35,538 bases of DNA, taken from positions 1 to 35,538 of the forward strand of contig JASJQH010000063.1 of NCBI GenBank assembly GCA_040143965.1, given 5' to 3'. The stretch's first letter is position 1. Each line of letters begins with the position of its first letter. The notes beneath the pieces are model-generated. The model searched no databases and had not been told where the DNA came from. It worked only from the letters and a program-made list of their open reading frames with translations. Positions 24,345 to 35,342 of the stretch are shown here, in pieces. A program made the position numbers and the translations under genes. Source of the DNA: Basidiobolus ranarum. Taxonomy: Eukaryota; Basidiobolomycota; Basidiobolomycetes; Basidiobolales.

Positions 24345-24913
24345 TAAACTTGACCGGTATTAACAGTCAGTTTCCTTAATGACGAACAAAAGATATTGGA
24401 GATGCGGCAAGATAGAAGCAGTAATGAGGAGTATATTTTTTTCCTCTACTGAACAATAAACGTCACAGGGAGTATGTAAAAAAAGTTCAAATAAAATTTC
24501 ACAGGATATACTATTGAAATATCAGCGAGAATTGAGGATAAAGTAAACAAACAAATTACCATTACAATATCTCAGCCTTGACATAAATAAATACAAAATC
24601 TGATTGAACAGCTATTAGCAAATCAATTGACCACCTCTTCAGTTTCAACCAGCCATAGCAATAACAAAAGTAATTTGACTAGTTTATTTAATCAATTTTG
24701 GAGATATTGTGAAGGGTATGAACCGAGGCTGGGCATCCACCCACCATTACAATTGATGTCACTGTATTTTGAAAGATAATCAAATTCATTTTTACTCAGC
24801 ACGTGTCATGAGTAAATTGATGTGACTAAAATCTAGTGAAAATTGCGGAAGAGTGATGATTTTTAACTACCAAGAAGAGGACTTGGTCTTTGAGAGCTAA
24901 ACACAATTCAATT
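24345..24913. promoter_or_regulatory. Divergent promoter region between RIF1 and the methyltransferase gene
   Basis: About 570 AT-rich bases between two divergent start codons. No ORF or known factor site was recognised. Confidence 0.5.
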
Positions 24914-25971
24914 ATGAAATTGAACATAAGTTTACCTTTTCGAATACAACTAGCAAAACGCTTGCTACCTGTATGTGAGAACAATTTAGACCATGCGCAG
25001 CAAGAAATTCGTTGGCTCACAGAATATGTAAAATTGAACTTGAGCAATGATCCTCAGCTTTCCGAACTTCCAAAAAATGAATTGGACCAAAAAGAGAATG
25101 AGAAACTGGAAGAACTAGTTAGTCAAAGAGTTGATTTACGAAAACCTTTGCAATATATCTTAGGTATTTGAGTACTTCATTTCTGTGATAGTTCAGGAGC
25201 TAAACAACCCTCATTCTAAGGAACCCAACCTTTCGGCGAACTAGACATTGTTACAAAGCCGCCAGTCCTTATACCTAGGTTATTATTTTTTTTCTTCGAA
25301 AATGTGCCCTTCTATTTACTCAAAAAATACTGTTTAGGTGGGAAACGGAGGAATGGGCTTTAAAAATTGTAGATAATTTGAACACACACATTGACGAATT
25401 CAAGACTCAGTACCAACGAAAATTCAAGATACTTGATATATGCTCTGGCTCTGGCTGCATTGCTCTAACATTTGCTTCTATGCTACCTAGTGGAACATGT
25501 GAAGTGGTGGGATTAGACAATGCAGAACATGCAATTGCTCTTTCACGACTCAACACCAGTCTTCTTTCTGAACAACTGCGCAATCCAGTCGAGTTCAAAC
25601 TTCTGGACATCCTCAACGATTCTTCAATGGCAAAGTTTATAGAGGGAGGTGCGTATGACATGATCATCTCGAATCCACCATATATCACTCGAGACGAGTA
25701 TAGAACACTTTCACCTGAGGTTAAATTATGGGAAGATTGTAACGCTTTAGTAGCTGACGACGATGGAATGTTATTTCACAAACGCTTAGCAGTGCTAGCA
25801 AAACAGCTATCTTCCAAAACTAAAATACCTTCGATTCCAAGACTGGCCATGGAAATTGGTGGAGAGCATCAGGTTGAACCGTTAGTCAATTTTTTGAAAG
25901 ATCATCAGTTTGAATCGGTACAGGTTTGGGCAGATTTGGCGGGACGTGATAGAGTTATTGCTGCACAATAA
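24914..25971 (+). CDS. MTQ1: HemK/PrmC-type release-factor glutamine methyltransferase, Mtq1-like
   Basis: Three exons: 24914-25163, 25221-25278 and 25338-25971, giving 313 residues. The N-terminal helical domain (about 1-83) contains QEIRWLTEYVK and RKPLQYILGTQPFGELD, typical of PrmC; the linker VLIPRWETEEW matches the PrmC VLIPRPETE motif. The SAM-binding motif is ILDICSGSGCIAL (about 134-146) and the catalytic NPPY is at 215-218. It should methylate the GGQ glutamine of a release factor. The full N-terminal domain favours the mitochondrial enzyme (Mtq1, acting on Mrf1) over cytosolic Mtq2. The first residues (MKLNISLPFRIQLAKRLL) are basic and amphipathic, which fits mitochondrial import. 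ATG 24914 was preferred over an upstream TTG. Confidence 0.92.
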
Positions 25972-26056
25972 TCTGAAATCATCCCTTCATTTTAGACACA
26001 TTCGTGTTCAACTGTTATCTATATATTTTTAATTATTACGCTCCTAACCAGTGTAC

Positions 26057-26062
26057 AATAAA
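26057..26062 (+). terminator. Poly(A) signal AATAAA after MTQ1
   Basis: AATAAA lies 86 bases after the MTQ1 stop codon. Confidence 0.45.
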
Positions 26063-26301
26063 TAGATTGTTGCTAATAACGTGGCCTAGCCAACACAGTG
26101 CTAGACCAAATCATTATCAAGTGGCTTAGCTTTCTAATCAACTCATCGCTGAGGAATACTTAAAATAGAATGGGCCCTTTCATGGAGCATTTTGATCAAC
26201 AGGGATGCTAGTGATAAGTCTAGGGAGAAGTTGACAAGGAATAGTTGACATTGAATAGGAAAGCACTGAGAATGAATTACAAGGAAACGACATCCATACA
26301 T

Positions 26302-26307
26302 TTTATT
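26302..26307 (-). terminator. Poly(A) signal AATAAA (minus strand) after CAT
   Basis: TTTATT on the plus strand gives AATAAA about 190 bases downstream of the carnitine acetyltransferase stop codon. Confidence 0.35.
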
Positions 26308-26331
26308 GGGAATAAAAGGAACAAATAGGGC

Positions 26332-26373
26332 TGAACAGGTATGAAGAAAGATTGAACAGGTATGAAGAAAGAT
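26332..26373. repeat. Perfect 21-base tandem duplication
   Basis: Two exact adjacent copies of a 21-base unit that begins TGAACAGGTATG and ends AAGAAAGAT. It lies in the 3' spacer between two convergent genes and is probably a recent slippage duplication. Confidence 0.85.
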
Positions 26374-26492
26374 GATTCAAACTTTCGATACGCTTATCTG
26401 GTATAGTTAAATGAGGGTAAAGACATCAATACGAATTACTAGATCTGCTGCTTACGGTGATAGAATGACGCTACACGGGCATCAGGAGCACA

Positions 26493-28949
26493 TCAAGATT
26501 GTGCGAGTTTATCAGCAGCGCGGCGCAAATCAGTCAATGAACTATTCAAAGTGTCTCTAAAGACATCACTATCGGTTTCTTTACAACTCCTCCAACTTGA
26601 AATACTGAACTTCATATTGTTTTTGCCAATAGCATAGTTTACTCCGTATCCTTCAGGCACCACTGCACCAAAGCCGCCATAAAAATGATCACCAGGACTC
26701 ATGTTTGAAGTGGAGAGTTTGAAATACATGGACTTGATATAGGATGGATCGGAGAAAATGGTGGCGGCCTCACGCTCAGCATCTGTCTCAATTACTGATC
26801 GAAGTCCTAGAAGATGTCTATCCACCCCTTTGCCACCACTGGCAGCCTTCATATACTCCAAATGAGACGCTATAGCCTTATTGAATAGGATCAACTTCTC
26901 ACGCTCCTTCAGAAAAGAATGATGTTAGAGGTGCGGTTAAAAGGGAAATAAATGCGTATCTACAAACATCAATAGAATCGTCATCAAATGCCTCCACAAA
27001 AGCTACACTATCTGATGAGCATACACGAACTGTCTCGGTTCTGCCATATGCGAAAGCACGGGTTGATGCAGTTTCATAAGTGGGGCAGCTTTCGCCATAC
27101 TGTCTATAATATGCCAACTGAAGCGCCATCTGAACAAACGCATCCGGACTAACCTTAACTAATAAAACTTATTAGAAAACAAAGTCCCGGAAGTACGAGC
27201 AAATTGGAATCTTACTCTGCTTTATCCAATCTGCACCGTAGTTATTGTAATGAAGACAAAGACTTTGAATGCTCTTAATGAACTTTTTGGCATTCGACTC
27301 TGCTTCCTTGATTGCGTCCGTCACTTGATCCGGAACTGACCAACAGAGGTGTTCAGGAGGGGTCAATTCTACGGAAGTGTCGGTCTCATCCTTCTCATTC
27401 TCCCTATTATCACTTGTGAGAAATTGATTGTAGTTAAAGTAATCTGCATATAAGCCCTCACCTTGAAACAATATAATTGAAGATTCCACCGGGAACAGCA
27501 GCATCGACCGGTGAGTGCTAGATGTCAAGATATTTAGAATACACAATTGAAATCCGACCCATGTGTTTGATCTACCTCTCCGTTCACCCCAGCCACTCCA
27601 TTGTTAGCAACTATAAATTGGAGTGGTTTGTCAAACCATCTGTTTTTAGCATCGCCTCGATGAAAGATATGGTGATGGGCATGATCAGCATCACCGTCAG
27701 GGCCTATATCATCCAGACACAGTACAAATAGTGACTCGTCAATGTTTTTGAAAGTTTGCGCATTTTCAGGTGACTTGGAGAGCTCATTTCGAATCTTCAG
27801 TAATACAACACTAATTAGCAAGAGTTAAACGACCTTGACAATAATTCTATGTACCTTGCCCCAAACATCTCGATGCTCAGAAGTCAATATTCCGACTGAT
27901 GCCTGTTCCTCAGGTAAGTTTTGGACCGCATCGACTACTTTGTGAAGTTGACTGAAACAAAAATCATAAGCCATTAGTGGATGGAGTACGATGAGTTAGA
28001 ACTAAAAGGTATGTACTCTTTTATCTGCTTCGTTGATACCACTTGTCCATTTTCACCGAGAACGTTGACTTTGAAAAATTGATCCTTGGCCATAACAATA
28101 ATATACTTTGCAGTGGCAGGATAATTGTAGATCAGTCTGTCTCGAGTGGCGTCGGCAATTCTAGCCGTGCCAAAGATTCGTTTGTATTGGTTCATGCATA
28201 GGGGAGTCTTACGAAGCTGGTCTACAGGCAATTCCTGCCTAAACATTTGTCAGTACTTTAGTAGTAACATATGAGACTAGATGAATATTATGTACTTGTT
28301 GACTAAATCATTGAACTCTAGGACATTTTTGACAAAGCTGGAAGCTCTTTCAATTTGTGCATCAGAGAAACTTCCCTTCTTCGTTTCTACAATGCCTTGG
28401 GGTGGGTTGTTGAACGTACACCACCAATTGACATTAAGAAGAACTGGTTCACGATACTCCAGATAAGCTTTATTGACCCAAATATCTTCCAACCAAGAGA
28501 ACTATACAAAAAATATTGAGTTTAGGCGAAAGAAATTGAGTAGGAAATATCACACACCTCGGTATTTTTCTCCAGGGTAACGAGTCGTTTCTGGAGAGTC
28601 TCACCTAACCCATTTGGCTTTACGAATGCACCGACAGCCTGCGCAGCTCTTTCAAACTCTTCATTATTCTTTAATACGGGCTCTAAGCTTCTCAAATATC
28701 TATCGGCTGTTTCATGTAAATCTGGAATAGGTAATCTTGGTAAATTTTCTTGGTTTTGGAAAGTACCCTCGGTTTTTAGAGAAACAAATGTGCGGTAAGC
28801 TGGATATAAAACACTTTTAATGGATAAAGAAAAAAGGTGAATACTTGCACAATCAGGTTGTCAGAGTTCTAATAAAGCACTAACCGTAAACTTGTCCTTT
28901 TAGCTTGCAAAAGATTGCTTGAAAATGAGCGCAAAGCTAATACTGACAT
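26493..28949 (-). CDS. CAT2: Carnitine O-acetyltransferase, probably mitochondrial
   Basis: Ten exons: 28885-28949, 28558-28813, 28296-28501, 28017-28238, 27855-27951, 27576-27794, 27462-27517, 27216-27412, 26968-27158 and 26493-26906, giving 640 residues. The N-terminus [20 protein letters not shown] is a good mitochondrial presequence. The family features follow: [34 protein letters not shown], and [16 protein letters not shown] before the catalytic segment NGEHSPVD with His356. Next come the carnitine-site region [20 protein letters not shown], then DRHLLGLR and the C-terminal [15 protein letters not shown]. It transfers acetyl groups between CoA and carnitine so that acetyl units from fatty acids or C2 sources can cross membranes. 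The C-terminus AQS is not a peroxisomal signal. The acceptor of exon 2 (AAAAG at 28814) is the least certain junction. Confidence 0.93.
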
Positions 28950-29477
28950 GGAGAGAGACTGCTATAAAACAAGCTAACAAGGAGCAACTTCAATGTGACT
29001 GGACATATAAAGGATTCCTAAATAGGTGGCATTTTCTAGGAGTATAGGTTTGTCATCAGAAATGACTTGTTACATTTGGGCTGGGAACAAATGCTCGCTA
29101 TTTCCATTATTGCGATGCTAAATTTGTATGTTCTTACAATTCTGTATCACCACATATATATATACTAACCATAACACAATTCCACATGAAACCTAGATAT
29201 TCTCATTCACGTGAATTCAATCCAACCTGCATGAACACGATAATCTAATTCATGCTTGTAACAAAACTCTGAATGATCATGATTTGGATATTCCATTATT
29301 TGAACGTCCGTCATGTCCTGTAAGAATACAGACCGTCATAGACGCACACTATTTTGAATTGTAATGATTTTATTACAAATGGAGAAATAATGAATGCCCA
29401 TCACCATATCAAGAAGCTATACGATTGTCCAATAGGATCAAAAAATTAAATAAGGAACAAAAATGTGTACATCTAAA
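28950..29477. other. Intergenic region: CAT promoter and CIA1 3' end
   Basis: About 530 bases, AT-rich, with a short TA run at about 29154-29163. No gene or structured element was recognised. Confidence 0.5.
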
Positions 29478-31003
29478 TTATGGGATATATTGCCATACTC
29501 GAACAACTCCATCATCACCGCCACTTGCAAAGATATATCCGAATTCCTCTTTTGGGTTCCAGACTACGGAGTTCACGTCGTGTACTCCGTGTGCACTTTC
29601 AACAGACGCAACTACGTTGAGCTTCACTGACTCCGCGTCTTCCGCTGTTTTCTATGGGAAAGGTTAGCTCTCTTCGGTTGTTTTATAGAAGTTGGAAATA
29701 TCGCTAGTTACCTCCTCAAATACATGGATAGCATTGTCATCGCCCCCACTGATCAAATGTCCATGATGCTTAGACCATGACACGCTGTAAATGGCTCGTT
29801 TATGGCACCCTTTAAGTGTAGTAATACACCTCCAAGGGCAGGTGCTTTGATAGGTGTTGAGACCTTTGTTTAAAGAATAGGGAAGCGAAAAACATTAGCT
29901 TTGACTAAAAAAATTAAGCTGAGTTGATACTAACTGTGATCATTAGAGGAGCCTTCACGTTTCCAGATCTTCAGAGTTTTATCATCACTGGCAGAAACTA
30001 TACGTTTGACAAGTTGATAGGGTCAACAAGCGTCAAAGGACCAAAGTATACGTAAAAATTACCGAGTCGATTCCCTGTTGCATCAAAATCGATTGCCCAC
30101 ACTGTAGACTCGTGTCCCTCTAAAGTGGCAGTGCAATACCAGTCATCATCTTGCTCTGCCCAAATTTTGATTACATCGTCATAACCAGCAGAGGCCAAAA
30201 TCTAGATAATCTTTATATTAAGCAAAAATCATGTATATGGGCTTTTTTCAATCAATACCTCCTCGCTTGGATGCCATTTCACAGTTTTGACATCCTGGCT
30301 GTGCTCTTGAAGTACGGCTAAACATTCAAAGTCATCATGGGAAGCAGCTAAATACCAAATCAATATCAACAGAAATATACGTAATAAGATTGGTGATGAT
30401 GGTTGAATACCTTCCCAGATCCAAACACTCTTATCCCTACTACAAGTAGCAATCAAAGATCCTGTAGCTGACCAAGAGACACTTTTAACTTCGTTTTCGT
30501 GGCCTTCTAGAGTAGCCGCACAGTCGAATTCTTAAGAGAAAGAAAATACCGAATAATTTAGATATTACTAGAACACTATACATAAAAGGGCCGAAAGATA
30601 ATATTCTCAAATTTCCATACCCCCATTTTCACTTCTATCCCAAATACCAGTAGTTCCATCGAAACTTCCAGTAGCGATTACCTCGCCTGAAGGAGAATAT
30701 TGGACACTTCGAATAGTACGTTGATGAAAACCTTCAAGTAGGCTTACACAGTTCCAGCTAGGCTTCCCTGGATTAAACTCATCGGGTACCCACACTCTAA
30801 CTGTCTTATCACCACTACAGGAAGCTAATTGTGTTCCACTAGGATCCCAAGAAACTTGCCAAACGCGATCTTCGTGACCTGTTCATGAAATGGCAGATTA
30901 GTCAACAAGAAGTACACAGCAATAAAAGGCATTTCTTGGCACAAATAGACTCAAGCATATATCAAGTACCCTCTAATTCAGCGATTAATTCTAGTCTAGG
31001 CAT
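29478..31003 (-). CDS. CIA1: Cytosolic iron-sulfur assembly WD40 protein Cia1/CIAO1
   Basis: Eight exons: 30970-31003, 30621-30878, 30411-30530, 30259-30347, 30063-30201, 29935-29997, 29712-29863 and 29478-29651, giving 342 residues, close to the usual length of about 330-340. It forms a seven-bladed WD40 propeller throughout: [112 protein letters not shown] and [12 protein letters not shown]. Family-specific segments include the end of blade 1 ([12 protein letters not shown]) and the C-terminus [14 protein letters not shown]. Cia1 works with Cia2 and Mms19 in the targeting complex that hands Fe-S clusters to DNA polymerases, primase and helicases. Introns tend to fall between blades. Confidence 0.95.
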
Positions 31004-31796
31004 TCTTTCTTTATAACTATTTCACAAACAATCAATATTTCTGGAATAGTACAAACTATGAGGCTTCTTCAACTAATTACAAGAGTTGGTTAAACACGGA
31101 AATAAAGTAAAAGAAACGCTTCTATCAAATACGAGGTTACTTTTCAACGAAATTTTTTACTCCCAACGTGAGAATCAGATAATGTTCAATCTATAAGAAC
31201 CTGAGCTTTTTAACCTCTCCTAATCCATCTTGAGATATTTATCAGATTACCGAAAACCAACCAATTCCAACCATGCTTATTATGGAACAGGATTTCCGAA
31301 TTAAGAAATCTGATCATCAGATAAGGAAATAGGAATGGATAAACTCGAGACAATCAAACAAATTAATTCTTACCAAATTCTCAGCTCAGTGACTAAAATG
31401 TACGCAGAGTCACCCCTTATTAGCATGTGCTCAGCTCCCATATATAAACAAAGGCCCACTTTTTAGAATCCCTGATTATATGAGCTCAATCTCTCACTAT
31501 CCAAACTATAATACTATATACTAGAATGAAATCAGCTGCAAAGTGATTTTGATATTGAATCTACTGTTACTGTAGGGTTGGCCAGTGTTAGGACTAGGCA
31601 GTATGAAATCCATGCAACATGCACGTCATAATGACTTTCATATATTTACCACTTGTTGCACGTTGTACAGATGAAAATCTCCCAGTCGGAAACAAAACCT
31701 TTCGTGATTATCGTGGCAATCTGTCCTCAGGACCAAATTTAGTCATTTCACTATAAACTACTACTAATTGAGAGATGCGCTAATCAAGAGATGTGC
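31004..31796. other. Intergenic region upstream of CIA1
   Basis: About 790 bases with no credible ORF. It holds the CIA1 promoter on the minus strand and a CRE half-site (CACGTCA) at about 31622-31628. Confidence 0.45.
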
Positions 31797-32110
31797 TCAG
31801 TTGTCGTCGTCGCAACCATATTGGCAAGGTTCAAGAATAGTCAATCTTTCAAAGCATCTATATAGCTTGCCGCTCGCTACTCCGCCTTTATGAATTCTAG
31901 TGTCAACCCAATCAGTAGAGGTATTTCCGCTAGCATGCTGTGTCATGATTGGACGATAAACATCACAAGAATGATTAAATAATTTACTTTTTCTTGGTAA
32001 CCCGTCGATCAGCTTGCAAGTGAACACCAAATCTCGATTTTATTACATTGATTTGAGTAAACTAAAATACCTGAATCTTGAATTTCCGGTATTTTCTCTT
32101 GCTTAAACAT
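31797..32110 (-). CDS. Doubtful small cysteine-containing protein
   Basis: A two-exon reading is possible: 32071-32110 (starting MFKQEKIPEIQDS) and 31797-32032, joined by a 38-base GTATTT...CGAG intron, giving 91 residues with five cysteines and an acidic end (CQYGCDDDN). No signal peptide is visible and I recognise no family. The frame is open for 78 codons in the second exon, longer than most chance frames in this AT-rich spacer, but there is no independent support. It could be a chance ORF. Confidence 0.25.
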
Positions 32111-32796
32111 GGGATGTTAAAGTACTGGCTGACCCCTCAAATTACATTTGCGATGCAGAATATTAAAATAAGCAAAAGAAAAACGTCATTTTCACGTCCA
32201 CAATCTCTATTTATTACTAATTTGAGCCTGAGGTCAAGTTAAATCCTACCATATCTGATCTTTGCAGCTCAAAATTCGTTCGCTACTATTTCAATACTTC
32301 TCTTTTTCATTTACCCTTTTGGTTCCCCTTGAGCTTCTGGTATTTCCCCCCTCATTTAGTCTTAAACTAATACTTCTTATCCTCATTTCGCCATACATTC
32401 TCCGACTGTTGCAACTGACTTATTTTGAGACAAACCTACCCACAAATTAACCCTCTTTCGTTGACGTTAAATATATACACCGGCAATCTCGATAAAAACA
32501 TTTGCCATTCACTTTATGGTATGAACATGGACTTATTTTGCTTATCTACTTATCAGTCACCTATATACGACCATTAACTCGATATATTTTTTATTCGCAT
32601 GCCAGGCATGACAAAACTACCTATTATTAAGCTAGTTTTGAATTGATACCTATTTTGAAGCAAGTCCATTTATATAATTCGAAAGATCTGCAAACAAGAC
32701 GCGACCCAAATATGTCGAAGGTCGAAAGTGGTACTTGTTTCTGATTGATTTTCCTTTTACTATATTCAACCCTCTTTACTTACCAAGTCCTTCGAT
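32111..32796. other. Promoter region of the bZIP gene
   Basis: About 690 bases rich in T and pyrimidine runs. A TGACGT half-site of the CRE type lies at about 32462-32467. A 62-codon plus-strand frame at 32262-32450 is hydrophobic low-complexity from the T-rich sequence and was not called. Confidence 0.45.
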
Positions 32797-34190
32797 ATGT
32801 CTATTTTTAATGGGTTGACTTTAGATCGATCACGCCCTTCACCTACAGCTGAAATGTCTAACGATTTCCTAAATCCCAGTTCGAAATTGGATCAGGAACC
32901 AAATCCGTTTGAGCAGAGTTTTAGTACTATCGCTGGAACAGAGGACTCAGCAACAAACGATGTTACATCGAAAAGTATTTTACCTCCTATAGCTAATATA
33001 GATACACCACAGGCTCCTACCAATATTCATAGTTGGGGTCCTCAATCATTACGTTCAGGTCCTTTGTCACCTTCCATGTTACTGGGTCCACAGAATTCAC
33101 TTGTCTCGGGTGGTCGCAATAACTTCAGTCCATATGGCGCACAGCCATCCCCTATGACTGCAGCTTTGCTTGGTGCAGCGGCTCAAGTTAGCCCAAGTTT
33201 CCTAAGAAATGTACCTGAGACTACAAATCTACAATTAAACGTATCTAGTGTAGATAGAAAAGATGGCAAGGGTGCTGGTGTATCCGAGATAGCCAACCCT
33301 CAGACGCAGGCCTCAAATTCTTTGAACTTGCCTTCGAAAGAAACAACCACAAATTTATCTGCCAATACTGAAAATCACAGCCACCAGCAATTCAACGCTG
33401 TTGGTCAAGGGAATACTACTCGTCAAAAAGTCACACACAGAAAGAAAGAAGTCGATGGATCGAAGACACATCAAGACAAAGATAAAACAAAATTCAGCAA
33501 AAGAAGAAAGAGCACCGCTAGTGCTGCTTCTGGTGAAGGAAACGAGTTATCTGAAGATGAAGGATCAGACAATGATAAGAGTCAAGGTGACAGCAAATCT
33601 GATAAAAAATATAAAGCGGAGAGTTCAGATGATAAGAGGAAAAGCTTCTTGGAACGTAATCGTCAAGGTATTATTTAACATTGATGTTTTTGAAGCTATT
33701 AATATCTAAACTATTTAATTTAAAATCGTTAGCTGCCCTGAAATGCCGCCAACGCAAGAAACAGTGGTTGAACAATTTACAGGCCCAGGTTGAATACCTA
33801 TCTCAGGAGAACGAGACGCTTCAAAGTCAAGCAACAAGTCTAAGAGAAGAGATCATTAATCTCAAGACACTATTGTTGGCTCATAAGAACTGCCCCGTAG
33901 CTCAAGCTAATGGAGTTATTGGGATTGAAGGCCTTGTTCCTGTGATGGGTGGCCCTCCAGCACATATGGGATTACCGCAAATGAGCGCACCTATGAATAT
34001 GTTAGGGATGCCGCAGGGAATGCCCGGTGCTCCAGGTGGAATGAACCCGATCAGTGTACCACCACGGATCCAAGGTCAGGCAATACATCGGGCTCCCACA
34101 AATATAGGCATGGAAGGGAGTGGGGTTCATGATATACAATCTATAAACGGGAATTTACCGGCAGGGTCACACCCCATGATGAGGTTCTAG
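32797..34190 (+). CDS. atf1: Atf1/CREB-type bZIP transcription factor
   Basis: Two exons: 32797-33667 and 33733-34190, giving 442 residues. The N-terminal part has the Aft1/Atf1-type activation and recombination modules: QEPNPFEQSFSTIAG with LPPIANIDTP (HRA-like) and WGPQSLRSGPLSPSMLLGP (HRR-like). A basic and acidic Lys-rich linker leads into the bZIP, whose basic region KSFLERNRQAALKCRQRKKQ (about 281-300) has the NxxAAxxCR core; the zipper runs through LQAQVEYLSQENETLQSQ and beyond. The intron splits the basic region between RQ and AAL. The C-terminus is Met/Pro/Gly-rich. Fission yeast Atf1 is activated by the stress MAP kinase Sty1 and binds CRE sites; SP sites here (GPLSP, AQPSP) would suit a MAP kinase. 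Confidence 0.93.
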
Positions 34191-34659
34191 TAGTTGTTGG
34201 TTCTCTTACTGTATTTCTCACTCGATTTGTAGATATTATTTTATGTTCATCTTTGTTCCGTATTTTGCTCGAATTTTCTCTTTCTTATTCAAATTATTGC
34301 CACTAAGACAAAAAAAGTGAGGGTATGTTTGAATTCTTGCTTAATATCCTCTACTCTAGAGATCATCCTTCTGCATTGGCTCTAATACTTCCTTTTCTGT
34401 ATTTTCTTATATAAAGTTGTGAGAATATCTCAGCCTAATTTTACTTTCATGTTCGGGATGACCTCATATATTGGCTAATGATTCAATTCATATTTTACAA
34501 ACATCATTGAATATGAAAAGATGAATGAATTAATTTCGATCAAGAAATCATAAATTAATCAAATGATCGTCTTATCACGTGATTTTATTTTACACCATAA
34601 TCTCCCTATTCGTGACTTGACGATCTCTAAATCATTCTGCTAACAGTGTTTTACTCACT
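34191..34659. other. Intergenic region between the bZIP gene and BLOC1S1
   Basis: About 470 AT-rich bases containing the bZIP 3' UTR and the BLOC1S1 promoter. No gene or repeat was seen. Confidence 0.5.
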
Positions 34660-35342
34660 ATGTTGGCTAAAGCTCTAAAAGAACATAATGCCAAACAGGC
34701 ATCTATACGTAAACAAAATGGTAAAATAGAAGGATCTAAACCAAGTGTTAGTAATTATTTCTAACCTAATGAAATAATAACCTGTGGTTTACTTTTCTTC
34801 TTAGAGCAACTTCGACGAGAGGCAGTAAAATCTTTAAATGATTTGACCGACTGTCTATCAGATAACTTAAACGAACGGTATAGAAATTTGATTTTATTAT
34901 TAGACTTGCTCAAGTTGGTGACAACTTATTTAACCCTTTATTTTCTACTCCTCGTTATGACTTAGTGTAGCCCAAGTATATTCCAATCAGAAAGAACTCG
35001 AGCAATCGGCCAAAAAAATTAGTTTACAAGCTCATAAATATTCTAAACAAGCCAAAAATTGGTTACAACTCATTGACCAGTTCAATAGTGCACTTAAGGT
35101 AGCTTTCACTCTTATTTTGTATTAGTTCTTTTAGTAAATGATGTTTTGTTGGCTATCTTAGGAATTGGGAGATGTTCAGAATTGGGCGGAAGTCATTGAA
35201 CAAGACATGCGAGATGTGACTAAAACTTTGGAGCTAGTTGCAAGTAAAGTATCCCAGTATTCCAATCTATTTTTTATTCCTAAATTTGACAATATCCCCC
35301 TTTCATAATGTTGCAGGCTCTAGCGAAACCAATACTCTTTGA
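34660..35342 (+). CDS. BLOC1S1: BLOC-1 subunit 1 (BLOS1/GCN5L1 family)
   Basis: Five exons: 34660-34744, 34805-34877, 34966-35098, 35162-35243 and 35317-35342, giving 132 residues. It begins MLAKALKEHNAKQASIRKQN, like animal BLOC1S1 (MLSRLLKEHQAKQ), and keeps REAVKSLNDLTDCLSDNLNERVAQVYSNQKEL, then QAHKYSKQAKNWLQLIDQFN and ELGDVQNWAEVIEQDMRDV. It is helical and coiled-coil throughout. The family is part of BLOC-1/BORC complexes that act in endosome and lysosome sorting. In the vacuole/endosome setting it is functionally close to Gtr1, also in this window, but the two genes are not linked as a unit. The length fits the family (about 125-150 residues). Confidence 0.93.

Larger units (their letters stand above)
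25972..26492. other. Convergent intergenic region between MTQ1 and CAT
   Basis: About 520 bases between two convergent genes, containing poly(A) signals for both strands and a 21-base tandem duplication, listed separately. No ORF was supported. Confidence 0.5.

Noticed and set aside
25221-25278. Frame break in the methyltransferase gene as a pseudogene sign
   Set aside because: A 58-base exon with proper splice sites restores the conserved GTQPFGELD to VLIPRWETE segment, so the gene looks intact.
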